Below are positions 1 through 4,342 of a DNA stretch of 8,598 nt, in pieces. A program made the translations under genes and the position numbers. The notes under the pieces are model-generated. The model searched no databases. It saw only the letters and a list, made by a program, of their open reading frames with translations, and had not been told where the DNA came from. Source of the DNA: JABIBU01 sp964464685 (GTDB lineage: Bacteria; Patescibacteriota; Patescibacteriia; Magasanikbacterales; UBA922); the NCBI GenBank assembly GCA_964464685.1, contig CAYXGV010000039.1, positions 1-8,598 of the forward strand, given 5' to 3'. Position 1 is the stretch's first letter. Every line of letters starts with the position of its first letter.

Positions 1-40
1 CCCGTCTTTGTAGCGGGACAAAATACACATAATAAAATAC

Positions 41-67
41 AAAATCCCGCGAAAAGCGGGATTTTTT
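41..67. terminator. Rho-independent terminator
   Basis: A perfect 10-bp stem (AAAATCCCGC at 41-50, GCGGGATTTT at 56-65) closes a GAAAA loop and runs into a T tract (62-67). The A run on the left side means it could also work from the minus strand, though its T tract there is shorter. On the plus strand it would end a transcript coming from left of the window. No gene is visible in 1-40. Confidence 0.85.
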
Positions 68-210
68 GTTTGATTTATTCCTTAGTTTAGAGTAAAATAG
101 AGATAATAAATTATCCAAGCTCTCCCCCTATCAGGGGGAGCCCGCGACGATAGTCGGGGAGGGGGTCTGGATGAGTTTGAAGATAGGTTTAAAATTTTAC
201 TTACTATATG

Positions 211-228
211 GTTGTTTGTTGTTTGTTT
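211..228 (+). repeat. Short GTTGTTT heptanucleotide repeat
   Basis: GTTGTTT occurs twice in tandem (211-224) and is followed by a partial copy, GTTT (225-228). It lies in the spacer between the two arms of the flanking inverted repeat and next to the candidate promoter of the flippase gene. Its 7-base period is the same as that of the two arrays inside the family-2 glycosyltransferase gene, although the sequence differs. Confidence 0.6.
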
Positions 229-253
229 AATTATCTTAAAATAATAGTATAAA
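223..253 (+). promoter_or_regulatory. Candidate sigma-70-like promoter for the flippase gene
   Basis: TTGTTT (223-228) could be a -35 box. With a 16-base spacer the -10 would be TAGTAT (245-250); TATAAA (248-253) is a better match, but with a 19-base spacer. The site lies in the only AT-rich, non-palindromic stretch between the terminator and the flippase start. Base composition alone makes such matches likely, so this is weak support. A transcript from here would carry the right arm of the repeat (269-316) as a 5' leader hairpin. Confidence 0.25.
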
Positions 254-330
254 CTCTACAGCTTCGGCAGACCCCCTCCGTCACTTCGTGTTAGCTCCCC
301 CTGATAGGGGGAGAGCCTAGTTATTTTACT

Positions 331-1764
331 ATGCAAGGAAAATCTATTGCGAAAAATACAGCATTTATGACAATTGCCTCTGTGGGACAGAAGGTGATTT
401 CTTTTGTTTACTTTACTTTGATTGCTAGAAACATCGGGGCAGAAGGGACAGGAAAATATTTTTTTGCCTTGTCTTTTACAACAATTTTTGTCGTGTTTAT
501 TGATCTGGGTTTAACACAGGTTTTGATTCGTGAAGGCACCAAATCAAAAGAAAATTTGCAAAAATATTTTTCTAGTGTGTTGTTTACCAAAATATTTTTG
601 GGTATATTTACTTATTTTACTGCTGTACTGGTTATAAAAATAATGGGTTATCCAGTAGAAACTAAACATTTGGTATATTTGTCGGCGGTCACCATGTTGT
701 TTGATTCATTGCATTTGACTATTTACGGAGTTTTGCGAGCGGTCGGTAACTTGAAATACGAGGCTTGGGGAATAATTGCCAGTCAATTAATCAGTTTGAT
801 TTTGGGAACTACTTTTTTATATTTAAAGTTACCTTTAATATTTTTAATCGCCGCCTTTACTATTCCTAGTTTTTTAAATGTAATTTATAGTTCAACTGTT
901 TTATTTCTAAAGTATAAAATTAAATTTAAACCAAAATTAGATAAGTCGGCGTTAAAATTTATGGGCATAATCGCCATTCCATTCGCCCTAACGGCTATAT
1001 TTGGTCGGGTTTATTCCTATATTGATTCGATTTTACTTTCCAAATTGGCTGGTGATGTGGCAGTGGGTTGGTATAGTATTCCCTATAAAATTACTTACGC
1101 TTTTCAATTTATGCCCCTCGCTTTGGTCGCAGCATTGTATCCAAAATTTAGTGAATATTTTGTGAACGACAAAAAACGTTTGGCTTATGTATTTGAACAA
1201 GGAATAAAATATTTACTTTTGATTGTTTTTCCAATTGCCATCGGGATTGGTGTTTTGGCCAAAGATATTATTCTATCACTTTATACGGCGGAGTATGTGA
1301 ATTCAATTTTACCTTTGCAAATACTCCTTGTAGGTTTGATTTTTTCTTATATAAGTTTTCCCATCGGAGCTTTTTTAAATGCTTGTAATCGTCAAGTCAC
1401 ACAGACTATAATAGTATTTTTTGTAATGGTGATAAATATTATTTTAAATTTAATTTTGATACCCAGAGTTGGTGTGATTGGGACAGCAATCGCAGCTCTG
1501 GTGGGCAATTTTTTCCTGACTTTTTTTGGATATCTTATTTTGCCCCGCATTACTCAAATATCCCATTCGTTTTTGATCAAAACATTTTTTCAAATTTTAA
1601 TTTCCGCGGTTGTTATGGGGGTAGGTGTATATTTTATAAATCAAATTTCTCATTATACTATTGCAATACTTACAGGGGCTGTTATTTATCCAGTGATGTT
1701 GTTTGTGACGAGGGCGGTGACAGTCGCTCAGTTTAAGGAGGCAGTGGTCTTGGTGAAGAAGTAA
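331..1764 (+). CDS. Polysaccharide/lipid-linked oligosaccharide flippase (Wzx-like)
   Basis: A 477-residue, almost wholly hydrophobic protein of the polysaccharide transporter (PST/MOP) superfamily. Such proteins move undecaprenyl-linked sugar units from the inner to the outer face of the cytoplasmic membrane. By eye there are about 12-14 membrane segments. The start is typical of the family: a short polar N-terminus (residues 1-8), a first helix, then the pattern IARNIGAEGTGKYFFALSF (31-49), where the G-x-G-x-Y motif joins helices 1 and 2. A second pattern, RVYSYIDSILLSKLAGDVAVGWYS, starts near residue 226 and marks the start of the second half. Length is normal. The chosen ATG gives this canonical start, but no Shine-Dalgarno site lies close to it; the nearest purine run (307-315) belongs to a repeat hairpin. 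Two glycosyltransferase genes follow on the same strand, which supports a role in surface glycan export. The transported substrate cannot be read from sequence. Confidence 0.9.
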   Translation: MQGKSIAKNTAFMTIASVGQKVISFVYFTLIARNIGAEGTGKYFFALSFTTIFVVFIDLGLTQVLIREGTKSKENLQKYFSSVLFTKIFLGIFTYFTAVLVIKIMGYPVETKHLVYLSAVTMLFDSLHLTIYGVLRAVGNLKYEAWGIIASQLISLILGTTFLYLKLPLIFLIAAFTIPSFLNVIYSSTVLFLKYKIKFKPKLDKSALKFMGIIAIPFALTAIFGRVYSYIDSILLSKLAGDVAVGWYSIPYKITYAFQFMPLALVAALYPKFSEYFVNDKKRLAYVFEQGIKYLLLIVFPIAIGIGVLAKDIILSLYTAEYVNSILPLQILLVGLIFSYISFPIGAFLNACNRQVTQTIIVFFVMVINIILNLILIPRVGVIGTAIAALVGNFFLTFFGYLILPRITQISHSFLIKTFFQILISAVVMGVGVYFINQISHYTIAILTGAVIYPVMLFVTRAVTVAQFKEAVVLVKK

Positions 1765-1791
1765 ATTTGAGTTCTTAAAGCTATAAAGTTC

Positions 1792-1810
1792 ATAAAATTG
1801 TAAATTTTAT
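1792..1810. other. AT-only hairpin after the flippase gene
   Basis: ATAAAATT (1792-1799) and AATTTTAT (1803-1810) form an 8-bp stem with a 3-base loop, starting 28 bases after the flippase stop codon. It has no GC pairs, so it would be a weak terminator at best. It may simply reflect local AT richness. Confidence 0.35.
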
Positions 1811-1826
1811 AATTAATACTTAAATG

Positions 1827-1872
1827 GATCCCTCCACTCTCCCGATGCGAATCGGGATCGGTCGGGATGACA
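1827..1872 (+). repeat. GATCCCTC...CGGGATGACA palindromic element, copy 1
   Basis: This small element begins with GATCCCTC (1827-1834) and ends with CGGGATGACA (1863-1872). Its centre is a perfect hairpin: CCCGAT (1841-1846), GNRA-type loop GCGA, ATCGGG (1851-1856). Two more elements with the same ends are at 7661-7714 (reversed and partial) and 7780-7830. Elements with ends of this sort are, from memory, common between genes in many bacteria. It stops 13 bases before the start codon of the next glycosyltransferase gene, so it occupies the place where a ribosome binding site would be expected. Confidence 0.75.
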
Positions 1873-1885
1873 GTGTGCGAAATAT

Positions 1886-3019
1886 ATGAAAAAACTTATT
1901 ATTACATTAGAATATCCACCGCAGGTTGGTGGGATTGCGTCATATGTTCATCAATTTGCCACCAAGCTTAATCCAGCGGAGGTGGTTGTTTTGGCACCGA
2001 ATTATAAAGGGGCCAAAGAATTTGATCAGGAGGAAAAATTTAAAACGATTAGAAAAAAAATGCTCTTTCCTTTTTTTATTTGGCCGAGATGGTTAAAAAT
2101 GTTTTTTCAGGTTTTAACAATTATTAAAAAAGAAAAAATTGAAATTATTTATCTCCATCATGTTTTGCCGGTTGGTTATGTGGCTAAACTTACCAAAAAG
2201 TTTAAAAAAATTCCGTTTGTAGTTTTTTTGCATGGGACAGATGTTGAATATGCTACTCGTTCTCGCTGGAAAAGAAAGATGTTGGGAAAAGTTTTGCAAG
2301 AATCAGAACAAATTATATTTAATAGTAAAGATTTACAACAGCGACTTTTGAAAGTTTTGCCAGATTTTAAAAATAAATGTAGTGTTTCCTATCCTTGTCC
2401 AGAAGAAATTTTTTATGAATCAATTGGTGAAGAAGAAATAAATAGTATGAAAGCCAAATATGCACTGGAAGGAAAAAAAGTAATATTGACGGTGGCTCGA
2501 TTAGATGAAGGCAAAGGCTATACTCATCTGATTAGAATAATGCCAAAAATTTTAGAAAGAGTGCCCAATCTAGTTTGGTTTATAGTCGGGGATGGCCCTA
2601 AGAAAAAATTTTTGTTGCAAGAAATTCAAAAAAGATCTTTGGAAAGTGTGGTTAGGTTTATTGGTGAGGTTCCCCATGACAAATTAAATAAATTTTATCA
2701 TTTGGCTGATTTATTTGTTTTGTTGACACATCCAGACGAGGGCAGAGAAGAAGGTTTGGGTTTGGTTTATTTGGAAGCGGCCGCTGCAGGTTTGCCAGTC
2801 GTGGCTGGTAAGAGTGGCGGAGTGGGAGAGGCAGTAGTTCATACGGAAACTGGTATTTTGGTTGATATTTTTAAAGGTGATAATAGTGTGATTGAATCAA
2901 TTGTAAAAATGTTGGAAAATAAGGATTATGCAAATAGATTGGCCGTTAATGCTAGACAAAGAGTCCAAGCCAATTTTAAATGGGAGAGTCAGGTGGGGGT
3001 TTTGGAGAGGTGGATGTAA
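1886..3019 (+). CDS. Family 4 (GT-B) glycosyltransferase
   Basis: A 377-residue retaining glycosyltransferase with the two Rossmann-like domains of the GT-B fold, predicted cytoplasmic or membrane-associated. The N-terminal acceptor domain opens with LEYPPQVGGIASYVHQFA (8-25), the glycine-rich loop typical of family GT4, and contains HGTD at 116-119. The C-terminal nucleotide-sugar domain has VARLDEGKG (203-211), whose Arg205 and Lys210 match the usual phosphate-binding pair. It also has GDGP (235-238) and the EX7E motif from Glu289 to Glu297, followed by AAAAGLPVVAGKSGGVGEAV (298-317). All key residues are present and the length is normal. The domain order and motifs resemble mannosyltransferases of the PimB type, but donor and acceptor are not established. 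The start ATG lacks a Shine-Dalgarno site because a palindromic repeat ends just before it. It probably adds a sugar to the unit exported by the neighbouring flippase. Confidence 0.92.
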   Translation: MKKLIITLEYPPQVGGIASYVHQFATKLNPAEVVVLAPNYKGAKEFDQEEKFKTIRKKMLFPFFIWPRWLKMFFQVLTIIKKEKIEIIYLHHVLPVGYVAKLTKKFKKIPFVVFLHGTDVEYATRSRWKRKMLGKVLQESEQIIFNSKDLQQRLLKVLPDFKNKCSVSYPCPEEIFYESIGEEEINSMKAKYALEGKKVILTVARLDEGKGYTHLIRIMPKILERVPNLVWFIVGDGPKKKFLLQEIQKRSLESVVRFIGEVPHDKLNKFYHLADLFVLLTHPDEGREEGLGLVYLEAAAAGLPVVAGKSGGVGEAVVHTETGILVDIFKGDNSVIESIVKMLENKDYANRLAVNARQRVQANFKWESQVGVLERWM

Positions 3020-3020
3020 G

Positions 3021-3077
3021 ATACTAATAATAGATACCAATATACAAATTATACTAATGATACGAATAAATACTAAT
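3021..3077 (+). repeat. Six-copy ATACNAAT array
   Basis: The 8-mer ATACNAAT occurs six times at 3021, 3034, 3042, 3051, 3060 and 3070, separated by 5, 0, 1, 1 and 2 bases. Seven positions are invariant, while N is T, C, A, T, G and T, so all four bases appear. The array starts two bases after the glycosyltransferase stop codon. No gene is visible in the whole 3020-3318 gap, which holds this array, an AT-rich stretch and the large palindromic element at 3134-3287. Confidence 0.8.
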
Positions 3078-3133
3078 ATTTTTTTAGAAAATTATTTTAA
3101 AATTAACTTTTGTTTATTAAAATATTTTTCAGT

Positions 3134-3287
3134 GTGTCATTGCGAGACCTGATTCGCATCAGGACGAAGCAATCCCAGACTAGTAGCAACGTTGCTAGTA
3201 CACTGGGATTGCTTTACTTCACTGTGTTCAGCACAGGCTTTACCCCGTCCCGCTGATTCGGCGGGACGGGGTTCCTCGCAATGACAC
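3134..3287. repeat. Large nested palindromic element (CATTGCGAG family), copy 1
   Basis: The ends GTGTCATTGCGAG (3134-3146) and CTCGCAATGACAC (3275-3287) are perfect 13-bp inverted repeats. Inside them AAGCAATCCCAG (3167-3178) pairs with CTGGGATTGCTT (3203-3214) over 12 bp, enclosing the self-complementary TAGCAACGTTGCTA (3184-3197). Two further hairpins sit between the arms. CCTGAT/ATCAGG (3148-3163) has a 4-base loop. ACCCCGTCCCGC/GCGGGACGGGGT (3242-3272) is a perfect 12-bp stem with a 7-base loop. The whole 154-base element could fold as one cruciform with side arms. Its end sequences resemble, from memory, a repeat that is widespread between genes in many bacterial phyla. It encodes no protein; it would be a non-autonomous or REP-like element. 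Confidence 0.88.
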
Positions 3288-3301
3288 GCATTTCGTAATT
3301 C

Positions 3302-3307
3302 AAGGTG
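3302..3307 (+). promoter_or_regulatory. Ribosome binding site of the family 2 glycosyltransferase gene
   Basis: AAGGTG lies 11 bases before the ATG at 3319. It is the clearest Shine-Dalgarno-like match upstream of any start in the window, and it supports that start. It lies just outside the preceding palindromic element. Confidence 0.5.
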
Positions 3308-3318
3308 CTTAGCAATTT

Positions 3319-4065
3319 ATGCAACAATTAATTAGTATAATTATTCCAATCTATAACAGGGTAGAATTGCTAACTCCAGTTTTGGATTCTATAAAAAATC
3401 AGACTTACAAAAATATTGAGGTGATAGTTGTAGATGATGGAAGCCTCCAAAATTTTAAATTTTCAATTTTAAATTTTCAAACATACTTTCCTTTACAGTA
3501 TATTAGGCAGGAAAATAAAGGGGCGCCGAGTGCTAGGAATAGGGGATTAGAGGAAGCAAAAGGTGAGTATGTGATATTTTGGGATGCGGATGTGATTGGA
3601 AGGCCTGATATGTTGGAGAAAATGTATAATGCGTTACAAGAGAATGAGGATGTGAGTTATTCTTATTGTAATCATATATCATATATCATATATCATATAT
3701 CAAAAAAAATGTCAGCGAGAAAGTTTGACGAAAGTAAATTAAGGGAAAATAATTATATTCATTCCACGAGTTTAATTAGGAGAAAAGATGTAATAGCTTG
3801 GGACGAGAGTTTGAAACGGTTTCAAGATTGGGATTTGTGGTTGACTATGGCAGAACAAGGTAAAAATGGCATTTGGATTGATGAATATTTATTTACAGTT
3901 TTGGGTGGGGGTACGATGAGTGGTTGGTTGCCGAGAATAGCTTACCGAGTGCCGTTTAAGTGGTTACCTGGAATTTTTCAAAAGGTCAGGCAGTATGAAA
4001 AAGCTAGAGAAATAATAAAACAAAAACATTCAAATCAACTTCTCCGCAGCAACCTGTCCGCCTAG
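3319..4065 (+). CDS. Family 2 (GT-A) glycosyltransferase with two in-frame heptanucleotide arrays
   Basis: A 248-residue inverting glycosyltransferase. It starts with ISIIIPIYNRVELLTPVLDSI (5-25), the standard GT2 opening, then VVDDGS (37-42) for nucleotide binding, NKGAPSARNRG (66-76), and the metal-binding DxD motif Asp89-Ala-Asp91. YIHSTSLIRR (146-155) and QDWDLW (169-174) follow; Asp170 is the likely catalytic base. The C-terminal part (190-236) is typical of a small family common in Patescibacteria, judged from memory. Residues 45-54 and 119-128 are encoded by two 7-base repeat arrays and look foreign to the fold: the first replaces the usual loop after DDGS, the second sits between the DxD motif and the YIHSTSLIRR segment. 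The last residues after KQKH (about 238-248) come from a hairpin repeat that also supplies the TAG stop. The catalytic motifs are intact, so the enzyme may still work. It belongs with the flippase and GT4 genes. Confidence 0.9.
   Translation: MQQLISIIIPIYNRVELLTPVLDSIKNQTYKNIEVIVVDDGSLQNFKFSILNFQTYFPLQYIRQENKGAPSARNRGLEEAKGEYVIFWDADVIGRPDMLEKMYNALQENEDVSYSYCNHISYIIYHISKKMSARKFDESKLRENNYIHSTSLIRRKDVIAWDESLKRFQDWDLWLTMAEQGKNGIWIDEYLFTVLGGGTMSGWLPRIAYRVPFKWLPGIFQKVRQYEKAREIIKQKHSNQLLRSNLSA
3451..3480 (+). repeat. Heptanucleotide array AATTTTA/AATTTTC inside the GT2 gene
   Basis: Four 7-base units alternate AATTTTA, AATTTTC, AATTTTA, AATTTTC and are followed by AA, so the region has a perfect 14-base period over exactly 30 bases (ten codons). 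In frame it encodes NFKFSILNFQ, residues 45-54, directly after the DDGS motif. Losing or gaining one 7- or 14-base unit would shift the reading frame. Confidence 0.9.
3671..3702 (+). repeat. Heptanucleotide array CATATAT inside the GT2 gene
   Basis: CATATAT is repeated four times without a mismatch (3673-3700) and continues with CA; the 7-base period extends from 3671 to 3702. Bases 3673-3702 are exactly ten codons, encoding HISYIIYHIS (residues 119-128). The perfect copies suggest recent expansion or active slippage. A change of one unit would cause a frameshift about halfway through the enzyme, after the DxD motif but before the catalytic QDWDLW motif. Confidence 0.92.
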
Positions 4066-4081
4066 GGTGGAGCTGACGGAG
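4042..4081. repeat. Hairpin repeat with TCCGCC core, copy 1, overlapping the GT2 stop
   Basis: The outer arms CTCCGCAGC (4042-4050) and GCTGACGGAG (4072-4081) pair with a one-base bulge. Inside are the 6-base bulge AACCTG and the core TCCGCCTAGGGTGGA (4057-4071). The last seven sense codons and the TAG stop (4063-4065) of the glycosyltransferase gene lie within this element. Confidence 0.7.
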
Positions 4082-4092
4082 TATGACTAAAT

Positions 4093-4137
4093 AATTTCGA
4101 AGCACTTGTTCGCCTTGGGTGGAAGCTTCGGGGAATT
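4093..4137. repeat. Hairpin repeat with TCCGCC core, copy 2
   Basis: It has the same layout as the neighbouring copy at 4042-4081: outer arms CGAAGC (4098-4103) and GCTTCG (4125-4130), an unpaired segment ACTTG, then the core TTCGCCTTGGGTGGA (4109-4123). AATT at 4093-4096 and 4134-4137 can extend the stem. The outer arms differ in sequence from copy 1 but still pair. Confidence 0.65.
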
Positions 4138-4148
4138 AAACCCTTTCA

Positions 4149-4163
4149 TCCGCCTTGGGCGGA
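4149..4163. repeat. TCCGCC core hairpin, copy 3 (core only)
   Basis: TCCGCC (4149-4154) and GGCGGA (4158-4163) make a perfect 6-bp stem around TTG. This is the core of the two preceding hairpin repeats without their outer arms. TTTAAAA follows, which is too short for a convincing terminator T tract. Confidence 0.6.
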
Positions 4164-4183
4164 TTTAAAAACTCCTCAATTTA

Positions 4184-4293
4184 CGTGTCATTGCGAGGAG
4201 GAGTTCGCACGACGACGAAGCAATCCCAGACTTTAATGTATTGAAGTATGGGATTGCCACGTCCCGATGCGAATCAGGACTCGCAATGACACG
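4184..4293. repeat. Nested palindromic element (CATTGCGAG family), copy 2
   Basis: The ends CGTGTCATTGCGAG (4184-4197) and CTCGCAATGACACG (4280-4293) are perfect 14-bp inverted repeats. GCAATCCCA (4220-4228) pairs with TGGGATTGC (4249-4257). A side hairpin at 4261-4280 has seven of eight pairs around a GCGA loop. The element is shorter than the copy at 3134-3287 but shares its ends and inner arm. It sits in the 277-base convergent gap (4066-4342) between the GT2 gene and the ligase-like gene; apart from repeats I see nothing else in that gap, and no clear terminator. Confidence 0.87.
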
Positions 4294-4342
4294 AGTGTTC
4301 AATATCAAAATACAAAAGTATAAATAACGCTGGACTTTCTAA

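Larger units (their letters stand above)
119..316. repeat. Bipartite inverted repeat framing a 100-bp spacer
   Basis: The left block (119-168) and right block (269-316) are inverted copies with two perfectly matching parts. The 22 bases at 119-140 match the reverse complement of 295-316, and the 11 bases at 158-168 match 269-279. Each 22-mer is itself a hairpin (CTCCCCCT, 3-base loop, AGGGGGAG at 122-140; CTCCCCCT/AGGGGGAG at 295-313). The left block has an extra small stem, CGAC/GTCG at 145-156. The middles differ, so the copies have diverged only in the centre. The right block ends 14 bases before the flippase start codon. This looks like an intergenic palindromic repeat family rather than a transposon; no coding sequence is associated with it. 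Confidence 0.8.

Noticed and set aside
1..17. Small stem CCCG (1-4) with CGGG (14-17)
   Set aside because: Only four pairs, and the left side is cut by the window edge, so nothing firm can be said.
2928..3152. Open frame of 74 codons on the plus strand overlapping the end of the GT4 gene
   Set aside because: It overlaps the GT4 coding sequence and continues through the ATACNAAT array into a palindromic repeat; the residues look like translated repeat with no domain.
3242..3272. Rho-independent terminator at the 12-bp GC-rich hairpin
   Set aside because: The stem is strong, but no T tract follows on either strand; it is better explained as a side arm of the nested palindromic element.
3134..4293. 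CRISPR array formed by the repeated CATTGCGAG sequences
   Set aside because: The copies are inverted terminal repeats of two separate elements with a gene between them, not direct repeats with regular spacers, and no cas gene is present.
3134..4293. Composite transposon carrying the GT2 gene between two CATTGCGAG elements
   Set aside because: No transposase is seen and the two elements differ greatly in their insides; similar elements are likely to be scattered over the genome, so the bracketing is probably chance.
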